From positions 186,001-250,000 of the forward strand of contig NZ_MVOL01000005.1 in the NCBI RefSeq assembly GCF_002018875.1: 64,000 nucleotides of DNA, read 5' to 3'. The notes beneath the pieces are model-generated. The model did not search any database, was not told the DNA's origin, and was given only the letters and a program-made list of their open reading frames with translations. The DNA comes from Pseudomonas sp. MF4836. GTDB taxonomy: Bacteria; Pseudomonadota; Gammaproteobacteria; Pseudomonadales; Pseudomonadaceae. The translations under genes and the position numbers were made by a program. Each line of letters opens with the position of its first letter. Within the stretch, counting starts at the first letter, position 1. Below, one piece after another: positions 8,763 to 19,095 of the stretch.

Positions 8763-10157
8763 ATGAGCCGTATCGAAACCGACAGCCTTGGCCAGGTTGA
8801 AGTCCCGGATGAAGCCTACTGGGGCGCTCAGACACAGCGTTCGCTGATCAACTTCGCAATCGGCGACGAGCGCATGCCGCTGTCGGTGGTGCATGCCCTG
8901 GCCCTGATCAAGAAGGCCGCGGCCCGGGTCAACGATCGCAACGGCGACCTGCCCGCTGACATCGCACGCCTGATCGAGCAGGCCGCCGATGAAGTGCTGG
9001 CAGGTGATCACGACCAGCAGTTTCCGCTGGTGGTCTGGCAGACCGGCAGCGGCACCCAGAGCAATATGAACGTCAATGAGGTGATCGCCGGACGCGCCAA
9101 CGAACTGGCCGGCAACCCACGCGGCGGCAAAAGCCCGGTGCACCCCAACGACCACGTCAACCGCTCGCAAAGCTCCAACGACAGCTTCCCGACCGCCATG
9201 CACATTGCCGCAGCCCAGGCCGTGCAGCATCACCTGCTGCCAGCGATCGCCGAGTTGTCCGGCGGCCTGGCCGAACTTTCGGCGCGGCACATGAAGCTGG
9301 TGAAGACCGGACGCACTCACTTGATGGACGCCACGCCCATCACCTTCGGCCAGGAGTTGTCGGCATTCATCGCCCAACTCGATTACGCCGAACGGGCGAT
9401 TCGCGCCACGCTGCCAGCGGTGTGCGAATTGGCACAGGGCGGCACCGCAGTGGGCACCGGACTCAATTCACCCCATGGTTTCGGCGAAGCGATTGCCGCC
9501 GAGCTGGCCGCGCTGTCGGGCCTGCCGTTTGTCACCGCCCCCAACAAATTCGCCGCCCTCGCCGGCCATGAGCCGCTGACCAGCCTGTCCGGTGCGCTGA
9601 AGACCCTGGCCGTGTGCCTGATGAAAATCGCCAACGACCTGCGCCTGCTGGGCTCCGGGCCGCGGGCCGGGTTTGCCGAGGTCAAGTTGCCGGCCAACGA
9701 GCCCGGCAGTTCGATCATGCCCGGCAAGGTCAACCCGACCCAGTGCGAAGCCCTGTCGATGCTGGCCTGCCAGGTCATGGGCAACGACGTGGCCATCGGC
9801 TTCGCCGCCAGCCAGGGTCACCTGCAACTGAACGTGTTCAAACCGGTGATCATCCACAACCTGCTGCAATCGATTCGCCTGCTGGCCGATGGCTGCAGCA
9901 ACTTCCAGCAGCATTGCGTGGCGGGCCTGGAACCTGATCCGGTGCAAATGGCGGCGCACCTTGAACGCGGCCTGATGCTGGTGACCGCGCTCAACCCCCA
10001 TATCGGCTACGACAAGTCGGCGGAAATCGCCAAGAAGGCCTACGGCGAAAACCTGACCTTGCGCGAAGCGGCGCTGCAACTGGGTTATCTGACCGATGAG
10101 GAGTTCGACGCCTGGGTCCGCCCGGAAAACATGCTCGAGGCTGGCAAACAGGGCTGA
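8763..10157 (+). CDS. fumC: Fumarate hydratase class II
   Basis: 464 residues. Interconverts fumarate and L-malate in the TCA cycle. The fumarase/aspartase signature [11 protein letters not shown] is present near residue 320, together with [10 protein letters not shown] near residue 100 and the catalytic-loop segment [10 protein letters not shown] near 185. Class II enzymes are iron-free homotetramers, useful under oxidative stress or iron limitation. Start at ATG 8763, with GGAG eight bases upstream; a GTG at 8754 would overlap that site and is rejected. Convergent with the thiolase gene. Confidence 0.95.
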   Translation: MSRIETDSLGQVEVPDEAYWGAQTQRSLINFAIGDERMPLSVVHALALIKKAAARVNDRNGDLPADIARLIEQAADEVLAGDHDQQFPLVVWQTGSGTQSNMNVNEVIAGRANELAGNPRGGKSPVHPNDHVNRSQSSNDSFPTAMHIAAAQAVQHHLLPAIAELSGGLAELSARHMKLVKTGRTHLMDATPITFGQELSAFIAQLDYAERAIRATLPAVCELAQGGTAVGTGLNSPHGFGEAIAAELAALSGLPFVTAPNKFAALAGHEPLTSLSGALKTLAVCLMKIANDLRLLGSGPRAGFAEVKLPANEPGSSIMPGKVNPTQCEALSMLACQVMGNDVAIGFAASQGHLQLNVFKPVIIHNLLQSIRLLADGCSNFQQHCVAGLEPDPVQMAAHLERGLMLVTALNPHIGYDKSAEIAKKAYGENLTLREAALQLGYLTDEEFDAWVRPENMLEAGKQG

Positions 10158-10170
10158 TTCGGGCTGTGGA

Positions 10171-10210
10171 TAAAAACGGCTCTTGCACAGGCAACCCATG
10201 CAAGAGCCGT
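10171..10210 (-). terminator. Terminator between fumC and the thiolase gene
   Basis: A perfect 12-bp inverted repeat, ACGGCTCTTGCA/TGCAAGAGCCGT, with an 11-nt loop. On the minus strand it is followed by TTTTT, so it ends the thiolase transcript; it may also stop fumC transcription. Confidence 0.85.
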
Positions 10211-10263
10211 CGCTCCGTCAGCGGTGCAACCCGCCGCCGGGCCCTACAAAGAGGACTGTCTGC

Positions 10264-11448
10264 TCAACGCAAGGCCTCGAACAACCCACTCGCACCCATG
10301 CCCCCGCCCACGCACATGGTGACGATGCCATAGCGCAGGTTGCGCCGTTGCAGCTCACGCACCAGGTGCCCTACCTGTCGCGAGCCGGTCATGCCGAACG
10401 GGTGGCCGATGGAGATCGAACCGCCGTTGACGTTGTATTTCTGGTTGTCGATTTCCAGGCGGTTGCGGCTGTACAGGCACTGCGAGGCGAACGCCTCGTT
10501 GAGCTCCCACAGGTCGATATCGGCCACTTGCAGACCCTTGGCCTTGAGCAGCTTGGGCACCGAAAACACCGGGCCGATGCCCATCTCGTCGGGCTCGCAA
10601 CCGGCTACCGTAAACCCGCGAAACAACGCCCGAGGCTTGAGCCCCAGCGCCAGCGCTTTTTCCAGGCTCATGACCAGGGTCATGGACGCGCCATCGGACA
10701 ATTGCGAGGAGTTGCCCGCGGTCACCGAGCCGTCTTCGGCAAATACTGGCTTGAGGCCAGCCAGGCTTTCCAGGGTGGTGTCAGGGCGGTTGCAGTCGTC
10801 GCGGTCCACCACGCCCTCGAGAATCTGCACCTGGCCGGTGTTCTTGTCCTCGACCCGGTACTTGACCGCCATCGGCACGATTTCGTCATCAAACAGGCCG
10901 GCCGCCTGGGCCTGGGCCGTACGCTGCTGACTTTGCAGGGCGTACAGGTCCTGTTCTTCGCGACTGACGTTGTAGCGCCGGGCGACAACCTCGGCGGTCT
11001 GGCCCATGGGGAAGTAGATCCCGGGAACCTGTTCCTTGAGCAGCGGGTTGATCAGGTTGTCGGTGTTGACGCTTTTCATGGTCAGGCTGATGGACTCGAC
11101 GCCACCGGCGACGATGATCTCGCTGCAACCGGAAGCGATCTGGTTCGCGGCGATGGCGATTGCCTGCAGGCCCGAGGAGCAGAAACGGTTGAGGGTCATG
11201 CCCGCAGTGCCGGTGCCCAGTTGCGAAAGCACCGCGACGTTGCGCCCGATGTTGTAGCCCTGGGCGCCTTCGTTGGAGCCGGCGCCGACGATGCAGTCCT
11301 CGACGCTGGCCGGGTCGATGCCATTGCGGGTCAGCAGCGCATTCACGCAATGAGCCGCCATGTCATCCGGACGGGTCTGGTTGAACTTGCCGCGAAAGGA
11401 TTTGGCCAGACCAGTCCGTACGCTGTCGACGATCACCACTTCACGCAT
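10264..11448 (-). CDS. Acetyl-CoA C-acyltransferase (thiolase)
   Basis: About 394 residues. Thiolase family enzyme that cleaves 3-ketoacyl-CoA or condenses acetyl-CoA units. The nucleophilic Cys is in RFCSSGLQA (about residue 88), the catalytic His in ISIGHPFGMTG, and the second Cys in CVGGGMGA near the C-terminus. Chain-length preference cannot be read off. Starting at ATG 11448 places GAGG seven bases upstream; the ATG four codons earlier lies within that ribosome site. It stands alone, not beside fadB, so a role outside classical FadBA beta-oxidation is possible. Confidence 0.9.
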   Translation of the reverse strand: MREVVIVDSVRTGLAKSFRGKFNQTRPDDMAAHCVNALLTRNGIDPASVEDCIVGAGSNEGAQGYNIGRNVAVLSQLGTGTAGMTLNRFCSSGLQAIAIAANQIASGCSEIIVAGGVESISLTMKSVNTDNLINPLLKEQVPGIYFPMGQTAEVVARRYNVSREEQDLYALQSQQRTAQAQAAGLFDDEIVPMAVKYRVEDKNTGQVQILEGVVDRDDCNRPDTTLESLAGLKPVFAEDGSVTAGNSSQLSDGASMTLVMSLEKALALGLKPRALFRGFTVAGCEPDEMGIGPVFSVPKLLKAKGLQVADIDLWELNEAFASQCLYSRNRLEIDNQKYNVNGGSISIGHPFGMTGSRQVGHLVRELQRRNLRYGIVTMCVGGGMGASGLFEALR

Positions 11449-11550
11449 GGCACACCTCATTGTTGTTGTCGGTTAAGAGTGGATCGAGCATAGATCCAGC
11501 CCTCCCCCGACCGCGACAATCATTCACCCCGCGTATGCAAAACCATCGCC

Positions 11551-13065
11551 TTATTTGCCGTGCTTCTTATCGTGCTTGTCGGATTTTTCAAACGCCGATT
11601 CCAAGGCGCGGTTGATGGTGCGCAGCACTTTGACCCGCGCCCAGCGCTTGTCATTGGCTTCGACCAGGGTCCAGGCCGCAACTTCGGTGCTGGTGCGATC
11701 AACCATGTCGCCAACGGCCGCGCGATAGGCGTCCCACTTGTCGCGGTTGCGCCAGTCGTCCTCGGTGATCTTGAAGCGCTTGAAGGGGATTTCCTCACGG
11801 GCCTGGAAGCGCTCCAGTTGGGTCTGCTTGTCGATCGCCAGCCAGAACTTGACCACGATCACCCGCGCATCATCGAGCTGCTCTTCGAAGTCATTGATCT
11901 CGCCATAGGCACGCAACCAGTCACCCGGGCTACAAAAGCCCTCGACCCGCTCCACCAACACCCGGCCATACCACGAGCGGTCGAACACGGTGAATTTGCC
12001 CCGCGCCGGAATATGCCGCCAGAACCGCCAGAGATAAGGCTGCGCCCGCTCCTCTTCGGTGGGCGCGGCAATCGGCACGATGCTGTACTGGCGCGGGTCG
12101 AGGGCTGCCGCCAGACGGCGAATGGCGCCCCCCTTGCCCGCCGCATCGTTGCCTTCGAACACCGCCACCAGCGCGTGTTTGCGCATGCGCTTGTCACGCA
12201 GCAAACCGGCGAGGCGCGCCTGCTCAGTAATCAGTTGTTCTTCGTAATCGTCTTTTTCCAGGTGCTGGGTCATGTCCAGGCTGTCGAGCAGGCTGATCTG
12301 ATCGACGCTCACCGGTAACGGCGCCGCGTTCACCGTGGCCGGCTTGGCGGCGGGACGGTTGAGGGCGTTCTGCAGGCCCTCGAGCAGAATCCGCCCCACT
12401 GTCAGGCTGCGGTAGTGCGGGTCCACACCTTCGATCACGTGCCAGGGCGCGTAGTCGCGGCTGGTGCGGCGCAGGACACGCTCGCCGTATTTGACGAACT
12501 TGTCGTAGGTCTTCGACTGCTGCCAGTCCAGGGGGCTGATGCGCCAGCTGTGCAGCGGATCGTCCTGCAGCGACTTGAGCCGCGCCTTCATCTGTTTCTT
12601 CGACAAATGGAACCAGAATTTGAAGATCAGCGCGCCCTCGTCGCAGAGCATTTTCTCCAGGCGCTCGGCGGCGTTGATCGCCTGGTCCAGGCGCGCATCC
12701 TTGAACTCCCCATGCACCCGCCCCTGGAGCATCTGGCTGTACCAGTTGCCAAAAAACACCCCCATGCGGCCCTTGGCCGGCAGCATCCGCCAGTAGCGCC
12801 AGGCCGGCGGCCGCGCCAGTTCTTCGTCGGTCTGCTGGTCGAAGGTGCGCACCTCGATCAGCCGCGGGTCCATCCACTCGTTAAGCAGCTTGACCGTCTC
12901 GCCCTTGCCGGCGCCTTCGATGCCGTTGATCAATACGATCACCGGAAAGGCCGCTTTCTCTCGCAACTCGAACTGTGCTTCCAGCAGGGCTTCCCGCAAG
13001 GCGGGGACTTCGGCGTCGTAGACTTCTTTGTCGATGGCGTGACCGATTTCGGCAGATTCGAACAT
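11551..13065 (-). CDS. pap: Polyphosphate:AMP phosphotransferase (two-domain PPK2)
   Basis: About 504 residues: two PPK2 kinase modules in tandem, the class II arrangement that uses polyphosphate to turn AMP into ADP. The N-terminal module has a P-loop (GIEGAGKG, about residues 40-47), but where a Walker B/lid DRSWYGR is expected it reads FGNWYSQ, so it is probably inactive. The C-terminal module is complete, with GNDAAGKG near residue 300 and FDRSWYGR near 355. This matches the known family pattern in which only the C-terminal half is catalytic. ATG 13065 has AGGGAG seven bases upstream. The C-terminus is Lys-rich. Confidence 0.93.
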   Translation of the reverse strand: MFESAEIGHAIDKEVYDAEVPALREALLEAQFELREKAAFPVIVLINGIEGAGKGETVKLLNEWMDPRLIEVRTFDQQTDEELARPPAWRYWRMLPAKGRMGVFFGNWYSQMLQGRVHGEFKDARLDQAINAAERLEKMLCDEGALIFKFWFHLSKKQMKARLKSLQDDPLHSWRISPLDWQQSKTYDKFVKYGERVLRRTSRDYAPWHVIEGVDPHYRSLTVGRILLEGLQNALNRPAAKPATVNAAPLPVSVDQISLLDSLDMTQHLEKDDYEEQLITEQARLAGLLRDKRMRKHALVAVFEGNDAAGKGGAIRRLAAALDPRQYSIVPIAAPTEEERAQPYLWRFWRHIPARGKFTVFDRSWYGRVLVERVEGFCSPGDWLRAYGEINDFEEQLDDARVIVVKFWLAIDKQTQLERFQAREEIPFKRFKITEDDWRNRDKWDAYRAAVGDMVDRTSTEVAAWTLVEANDKRWARVKVLRTINRALESAFEKSDKHDKKHGK

Positions 13066-13259
13066 GGGCGGCTCCCTTCCAAGATGGGGCAAGACTAGCG
13101 GATCGCCCCCTGGCTGTGGAAACAAATCCCCGACGATTCATTCCCCCGGCCTTGCCCCCGCGCCAATGGCGGCCGACTGTCAAACCACGGCCTTGTCATG
13201 GATCAATCGCCGCCACGGCGATCGGCTAGAATGGCCGCCTTGCCGTAATCGAGCCGAAC

Positions 13260-15242
13260 ATGACCGCCGTATTGCCCCACGCCCAGCTCGACTGGGACGA
13301 ACAGGGACGCCCGCACTCGCGGGTGTTCGATGACGTGTACTTCTCCACCGAGTCCGGGCTGGATGAAACCCGCCATGTGTTTATCGAACAGAATCGGCTG
13401 CGCGAACGCTTTGCCGCGCTGGCCCCGGGTGCCCGATTTGTCATTGGCGAGACCGGCTTCGGCACCGGGCTGAATTTCCTCTGCGCCTGGCAGCTCTTCG
13501 AGCAACAGGCCGAGCCCAGCGCTCGCCTGCATTTCGTCAGTGTTGAAAAGTACCCGCTGGCCCCTGCCGACCTGCAACGCGCCCTGGCCCTGTGGCCGGA
13601 ATTGGCAGCGTTCGCCGAGCCACTGCTCAAGGCCTATGTCGCAGTGCATCAGGGTTTCCAGCGCCTGGTCCTGGACCAGGGCCGCGTCACCCTGACCCTG
13701 CTGATCGGCGATGCCCTGGAGCAGTTGCCCCAGCTCGACGCACAGATCGATGCCTGGTTCCTCGACGGCTTCGCCCCGGCGAAAAACCCCGACATGTGGA
13801 CCCCGGAGCTGTTCGCCGAGCTGGCGCGCCTGGCGGCCCCGGGTTCGACTATCAGCACCTTTACCAGCACCGGCTGGGTGCGCCGCCTGCTGAACGCCGC
13901 CGGCTTCAAAATGAAACGCACCCCGGGCATCGGTCACAAATGGGAAGTGCTGCGCGGCGAGTTTCTCGGCTGGCCCGCCGAGACACCGGCACCCGCCACT
14001 GCCAGGCCCTGGTTCGCTCGCCCCGATCAGGCCCCGACAGACAAACACGCCCTGGTGATCGGTGCCGGCCTGGCCGGTTGCGCCAGTGCCGCGAGCCTGG
14101 CCGCACGCGGTTGGCGGGTCAGCCTGCTGGAGCGCCATGCCGGGCTGGCCCAGGAAGCCTCGGGCAACCCCCAGGGCGTGCTCTACCTCAAGCTTTCGGC
14201 CCACGGCACCGCGTTGTCGCAGCTGATCCTCAGCGGCTTTGGTTACACCCGGCGTCTGCTGGAGCACCTGCAACGGGGCGTCGACTGGGACGGCTGCGGG
14301 GTGCTGCAACTGGCGTTCAACGCCAAGGAAGATGAGCGCCAGCAACAATTGGCCGAGGCCTTTCCCGCCGACCTGTTGCATCGACTGGACCAGGCCCAGG
14401 GCGAGGCACGGGCCGGTATCGCCCTGGCCCAAGGGGGGCTGTTTTTCCCCGAGGGCGGTTGGGTCCATCCACCGGCACTGTGCCAGTGGCAGGCCCGCAA
14501 CCCGTTGATCAAGGTCCTCGCGCACCACGATGTGCTGCACCTGCACAAGGTCGACCAGCAGTGGCAAGCCTGGGACGGCGAGCAGTTGCTGGCCAGTGCG
14601 CCAGTAGTGATTCTTGCCGGCGCGGCAGAGATCAAGCGCTTCGCGCCCAGCGCCGAACTGCCCCTCAAGCGTATTCGCGGGCAGATCACCCGCCTGCCGC
14701 AGACCGCCCTCAGCCAGAGCCTGGCCACCGTGGTCTGCGCCGAAGGTTATGTCGCGCCGCCACGCCTGGGCGAACACACCCTGGGGGCGAGCTTTGACTT
14801 CAACAGCGACGACCTGACGCCCACCGCGGCCGAACACGCCGGCAACCTTCAGATGCTGGAAGAAATCTCCAGCGACCTGGTGGCACGCCTGCAGGCCGAT
14901 CAACTGCCTGTGGATAACCTGCAGGGACGGGCCGCGTTTCGTTGCACCAGCCCGGATTACCTGCCGATCGTCGGGCCGCTGGCTGATCAGACGCTCTTTG
15001 CCCAGACCTACGCCGCACTGGCCAAGGACGCGCGGCAAGTACCGGACCTGCGGTGCCCCTGGCTGGATGGCCTGTATATCAACAGCGGCCATGGCTCCCG
15101 GGGGCTGATCACCGCCCCGCTGTCCGGCGAACTGCTGGCCGCCTGGCTGGAAAACGAGCCGCTGCCCCTGCCCCGCAGCGTGGCCGAAGCCTGCCATCCC
15201 AACCGTTTTGCCTTGCGCCGGCTGATTCGCGGCAAAGCCTGA
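13260..15242 (+). CDS. mnmC: Bifunctional tRNA U34 modification enzyme MnmC
   Basis: 660 residues. Completes the mnm5s2U modification at tRNA wobble U34. The N-terminal MnmD methyltransferase (about 1-235) has the SAM-site segment GETGFGTGLNFL and the DAWFLDGFAPAKNPDMW motif. The C-terminal FAD oxidoreductase (about 260-630) removes the carboxymethyl group and begins with the dinucleotide fold VIGAGLAGCASA near residue 265. Both halves look intact. Transcribed away from pap. The 202-bp gap to the next gene shows no obvious terminator. Confidence 0.95.
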   Translation: MTAVLPHAQLDWDEQGRPHSRVFDDVYFSTESGLDETRHVFIEQNRLRERFAALAPGARFVIGETGFGTGLNFLCAWQLFEQQAEPSARLHFVSVEKYPLAPADLQRALALWPELAAFAEPLLKAYVAVHQGFQRLVLDQGRVTLTLLIGDALEQLPQLDAQIDAWFLDGFAPAKNPDMWTPELFAELARLAAPGSTISTFTSTGWVRRLLNAAGFKMKRTPGIGHKWEVLRGEFLGWPAETPAPATARPWFARPDQAPTDKHALVIGAGLAGCASAASLAARGWRVSLLERHAGLAQEASGNPQGVLYLKLSAHGTALSQLILSGFGYTRRLLEHLQRGVDWDGCGVLQLAFNAKEDERQQQLAEAFPADLLHRLDQAQGEARAGIALAQGGLFFPEGGWVHPPALCQWQARNPLIKVLAHHDVLHLHKVDQQWQAWDGEQLLASAPVVILAGAAEIKRFAPSAELPLKRIRGQITRLPQTALSQSLATVVCAEGYVAPPRLGEHTLGASFDFNSDDLTPTAAEHAGNLQMLEEISSDLVARLQADQLPVDNLQGRAAFRCTSPDYLPIVGPLADQTLFAQTYAALAKDARQVPDLRCPWLDGLYINSGHGSRGLITAPLSGELLAAWLENEPLPLPRSVAEACHPNRFALRRLIRGKA

Positions 15243-15444
15243 GCCCCTTGGCGGCGTTGCTCCCGTGCAACGCCGCCCGCATGCACCCCAAGCCTTTTCC
15301 AGCACCTGGCTGCGCACTACAGCCGGGCGCCTTATAACCTATCGGTCTAAAACTCCCGAGTTTCACACAGGTCAGTTTCTGAGTACCGGCCCTTCTGGCC
15401 GATCAACGATTGACTCTCCCCAACGGAAAAACCGGTAAGGACTT

Positions 15445-17217
15445 ATGTGCGGACTAGCTGGCGAATTACGCTTTGATCATCAACCTGCCGACCTGGCAGC
15501 GGTTGAACGAATTACCCATCACCTGGCCCCTCGCGGCCCTGACGCGTGGGGCTTTCATAGCCAGGGGCCCATTGCCCTCGGCCATCGACGCCTGAAAATC
15601 ATGGACCTGTCGGACGGCTCGGCGCAGCCGATGATCGACAACCAGCTGGGGCTGTCCCTGGCGTTCAACGGCGCGATCTACAACTTCCCCGAGCTGCGGG
15701 CCGAACTCGAAGGCCTGGGTTACGCCTTTTATTCCGGCGGCGACACCGAAGTGCTGCTCAAGGGCTATCACGCCTGGGGCGCCGACCTGCTGCCCAAGCT
15801 CAACGGCATGTTTGCCTTTGCCATCTGGGAGCGCGATGCCCAGCGCCTGTTCATCGCCCGCGACCGTTTGGGCGTCAAGCCGCTGTACCTGTCCCGCACC
15901 GGCCAGCGCCTGCGCTTTGCCTCGGCCTTGCCGGCACTGCTCAAGGGCGGCGACATCAACCCGATCCTCGATCCGGTGGCGCTGAACCATTACCTGAACT
16001 TCCACGCCGTGGTACCTGCGCCGCGCACCTTGCTGGCCGGTATCGAAAAACTACCGCCCGCGACCTGGATGCGCATCGAAGCCGATGGCCGCACCGAGCA
16101 GCAAACCTGGTGGACCCTGCCCTACGGTCCGCGCGCTGACGAGCTCGACCTGACCCTGGAAGACTGGCGCGACCGTGTGCTCGACAGCACCCGTGAAGCC
16201 GTGGCGATCCGCCAGCGGGCGGCGGTGGATGTCGGTGTGCTGCTTTCGGGCGGTGTCGATTCGAGCATGCTGGTGGGCCTGCTGCGGGAAGTCGGGGTGG
16301 AAAATCTCTCGACCTTCTCCATCGGTTTTCAGGATGCCGGCGGCGAACGTGGCGACGAGTTCCAGTACTCGGACCTGATCGCCAAGCATTACGGCACCGA
16401 GCATCACCAGTTGCGTATCGACGAGCGCGAAATCATCGAGCAGTTGCCGGCAGCCTTCCGTGCCATGAGCGAGCCCATGGTCAGCCACGACTGCATCGCC
16501 TTTTACCTGCTGTCGCGGGAAGTGGCCAAGCACTGCAAGGTGGTGCAAAGCGGCCAGGGCGCCGATGAACTGTTTGCCGGTTACCACTGGTACCCGCAGG
16601 TGGATGGCGCCAGCGACCCGTATGCCGCCTACCGCGAGGCGTTCTTCGACCGCAGCTATGACGACTACGCCGCCACCGTGCAGCCCAAATGGCTGACCGC
16701 CAACGACGCCGCCGGTGACTTTGTGCGCGAGCATTTCGCCCAGCCCGGAGCCGACGCCGCGGTGGACAAGGCCCTGCGCCTGGACAGCACGGTGATGCTG
16801 GTCGACGACCCGGTCAAGCGTGTGGATAACATGACCATGGCCTGGGGCCTGGAAGCGCGCACGCCCTTCCTCGACTACCGCCTGGTGGAGTTGTCGGCGC
16901 GGGTGCCGGGTAAATACAAGCTGCCGGACGGCGGCAAGCAAGTGCTCAAGGAAGCGGCGCGGCTGGTCATCCCCAGCGAAGTGATCGACCGCAAGAAAGG
17001 CTATTTCCCGGTCCCGGGCCTCAAGCACCTGCAAGGCGACACCCTGAACTGGGTGCGCGAACTGCTGCTGGACCCGAGCCAGGATCGTGGCCTGTTCAAC
17101 CCGGCCATGCTCGACCGCCTGCTGACCGACCCGCAAGGCCAACTGACGCCATTGCGCGGCTCCAAGCTGTGGCAACTGGCAGCGCTGAACCTGTGGCTCA
17201 GCGAACAAGGAATCTGA
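15445..17217 (+). CDS. asnO: N-acetylglutaminylglutamine amidotransferase (AsnB-like)
   Basis: 590 residues, first gene of the NAGGN osmolyte operon. It amidates N-acetylglutaminylglutamine, using glutamine nitrogen. The protein starts MCGLAGE, so Cys2 becomes the N-terminal nucleophile of a class II glutaminase. The synthetase half carries the ATP pyrophosphatase loop LLSGGVDSSM near residue 265. The next gene begins 3 nt after the stop. Identity rests on this AsnB-like protein being directly followed by the GNAT/ATP-grasp synthetase and the M42-like peptidase, a known triad in Pseudomonas. Osmotic control is expected, but I could not point to a convincing promoter. Confidence 0.92.
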   Translation: MCGLAGELRFDHQPADLAAVERITHHLAPRGPDAWGFHSQGPIALGHRRLKIMDLSDGSAQPMIDNQLGLSLAFNGAIYNFPELRAELEGLGYAFYSGGDTEVLLKGYHAWGADLLPKLNGMFAFAIWERDAQRLFIARDRLGVKPLYLSRTGQRLRFASALPALLKGGDINPILDPVALNHYLNFHAVVPAPRTLLAGIEKLPPATWMRIEADGRTEQQTWWTLPYGPRADELDLTLEDWRDRVLDSTREAVAIRQRAAVDVGVLLSGGVDSSMLVGLLREVGVENLSTFSIGFQDAGGERGDEFQYSDLIAKHYGTEHHQLRIDEREIIEQLPAAFRAMSEPMVSHDCIAFYLLSREVAKHCKVVQSGQGADELFAGYHWYPQVDGASDPYAAYREAFFDRSYDDYAATVQPKWLTANDAAGDFVREHFAQPGADAAVDKALRLDSTVMLVDDPVKRVDNMTMAWGLEARTPFLDYRLVELSARVPGKYKLPDGGKQVLKEAARLVIPSEVIDRKKGYFPVPGLKHLQGDTLNWVRELLLDPSQDRGLFNPAMLDRLLTDPQGQLTPLRGSKLWQLAALNLWLSEQGI

Positions 17218-17220
17218 TCG

Positions 17221-18966
17221 ATGAAACCCCACGCCACGGCTTACAGCCAACGCTTGTTACGCGGTCAGGCGCCGTCTTATGAACGCCTGCAAGCGCGCTT
17301 TGCCGAAGACGGCAGCGAGCCCGGGCCGGAACCCATTGCCGTGCATTGCGGGTGGGGCCGGCTGCTGATCGGTCATACCTTTCCCGACCCGGCGAGCCTG
17401 GCCCAGGAGTTGCTCAACGAACGGCCCGGCGAGCGCGATATCGCGCTGTATGTGGCGGCGCCGCAGCAGATTCTGGGGCTGGAGCCGACGCAGCTGTTTC
17501 TCGACCCGTCCGACACCTTGCGCCTGTGGTTCAGTGATTACCGCCAGGCGACCCGGGTCTTTCGCGGGTTTCGCATCCGCCGCGCGCAGAACGAGGCCGA
17601 CTGGCAGGCCGTCAACCAGCTGTACCAGGCGCGCAATATGCTGCCCATCGACCCGGCGCTGTTGACTCCGCGCCACGCGGGCGGCCCGGTGTACTGGCTG
17701 GCGGAAGACGAAGACAGCGGCGCGGTGATCGGCAGCGTGATGGGGCTCAACCATCACAAGGCGTTCCAGGACCCGGAAAACGGCAGCAGCCTCTGGTGCC
17801 TGGCGGTAGACCCGCAGTGCACCCGCCCCGGTGTCGGCGAAGTGCTGGTGCGGCACCTGATCGAGCACTTCATGAGCCGTGGTCTGAGCTACCTCGACCT
17901 GTCGGTGCTGCACGACAACCGCCAGGCCAAGAACCTCTATGCCAAGCTCGGTTTTCGCACCCTGTCGACCTTTGCCATCAAGCGCAAGAACGGCATCAAT
18001 CAGCCGCTGTTCCTGGGCCCAGGGCCCCAAGCCGAGTTCAACCCCTACGCGCGGATCATTGTCGAGGAAGCCCATCGCCGCGGCATCGATGTGCAGGTCG
18101 ACGACGCCGAGGCCGGGATGTTCACCCTGAGCCACGGCGGGCGCCGGGTGCGCTGCCGCGAGTCCCTGAGCGACCTGACCAGTTCCATCAGCATGAGCCT
18201 TTGCCAGGACAAGAGCCTGACCCACAAAGTGCTGCGCAGCGCCGGGCTGAATCTGCCCGCGCAGCAATTGGCGGGTAACGCCGACGACAACCTGGCGTTT
18301 CTCGATGAACACGAGCGGGTCGTGGTCAAGCCCCTGGACGGCGAGCAAGGCCAGGGCGTGGCGGTCGACCTGCGCAGCATTGAAGAGGTGCAGCAGGCTA
18401 TCGATCATGCCCGGCAGTTCGACGGCCGGGTGTTGCTGGAAAGCTTTCACCAAGGCCTGGATCTGCGAATCCTGGTGATTGGCTTTGAAGTGGTGGCGGC
18501 CGCGATTCGCCGGCCTGCGGAAGTGATCGGCGACGGTCAGCATTCAATCGGTGCCCTGATCGAAGCCCAGAGCCGCCGACGCCAGGCCGCTACCGGCGGC
18601 GAAAGCAAGATCCCCCTGGACCACGAAACCCAGCGCACCCTGCATGCCGCAGGCTATGACTACAACAGCGTACTGCCGGCAGGCGAACGCCTGTTTGTGC
18701 GACGCACCGCCAACCTGCATACCGGCGGCACCCTGGAAGACGTCACAGCGATATTGCATCCGACCCTGGTCGATGCTGCGGTGCGAGCCGCGCGGGCGCT
18801 GGATATCCCGATGGTCGGCCTCGACCTGATGGTGCCGGCTGCCGATCAGCCGCAGTACGTGTTTATCGAAGCCAATGAACGCGCCGGCCTGGCCAACCAC
18901 GAGCCGCAACCGACGGCGGAGCGCTTTGTCGATCTGCTGTTCCCCCATAGCCAACCGGCGACCTAG
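17221..18966 (+). CDS. ngg: N-acetylglutaminylglutamine synthetase (GNAT + ATP-grasp)
   Basis: 581-residue fusion. A GNAT acetyltransferase occupies about residues 105-265 (segments WCLAVDPQCTRPGVGEVL and NRQAKNLYAKLGF). A cyanophycin-synthetase-like ATP-grasp ligase occupies about 285-575 (VVKPLDGEQGQGV and the C-terminal FIEANERAGLANH). Together they should acetylate glutamine and ligate a second glutamine, giving the dipeptide that the upstream gene amidates. The ribosome site AAGGAA lies inside the end of asnO, which suggests translational coupling. Cytoplasmic. Confidence 0.93.
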   Translation: MKPHATAYSQRLLRGQAPSYERLQARFAEDGSEPGPEPIAVHCGWGRLLIGHTFPDPASLAQELLNERPGERDIALYVAAPQQILGLEPTQLFLDPSDTLRLWFSDYRQATRVFRGFRIRRAQNEADWQAVNQLYQARNMLPIDPALLTPRHAGGPVYWLAEDEDSGAVIGSVMGLNHHKAFQDPENGSSLWCLAVDPQCTRPGVGEVLVRHLIEHFMSRGLSYLDLSVLHDNRQAKNLYAKLGFRTLSTFAIKRKNGINQPLFLGPGPQAEFNPYARIIVEEAHRRGIDVQVDDAEAGMFTLSHGGRRVRCRESLSDLTSSISMSLCQDKSLTHKVLRSAGLNLPAQQLAGNADDNLAFLDEHERVVVKPLDGEQGQGVAVDLRSIEEVQQAIDHARQFDGRVLLESFHQGLDLRILVIGFEVVAAAIRRPAEVIGDGQHSIGALIEAQSRRRQAATGGESKIPLDHETQRTLHAAGYDYNSVLPAGERLFVRRTANLHTGGTLEDVTAILHPTLVDAAVRAARALDIPMVGLDLMVPAADQPQYVFIEANERAGLANHEPQPTAERFVDLLFPHSQPAT

Positions 18967-19095
18967 GTTCGCCCTGGGCCGGCATCGGCAGCCCGACGGG
19001 CTGTGGTGCCGGCATCAAGGCCCTCGACCTGCACCAGGCAACACGCCCTTGGCCTCATCGAAACCATCGATGCCCTTTACTCATCAGGAGTTTCC

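Noticed and set aside
12881..13183. Alternative small gene overlapping the start of pap
   Set aside because: Antisense/out-of-frame to pap's well-supported start and lacking any domain.
13203..15317. 704-codon open frame antisense to mnmC
   Set aside because: It runs opposite to a gene with intact MnmC motifs; composition and lack of any domain mark it as a high-GC shadow frame.
15340..15440. Possible AlgU promoter before the NAGGN operon
   Set aside because: GAGTTT and TCTGA occur, but 14 bp apart instead of 16-17, and the -35 word is a poor match.
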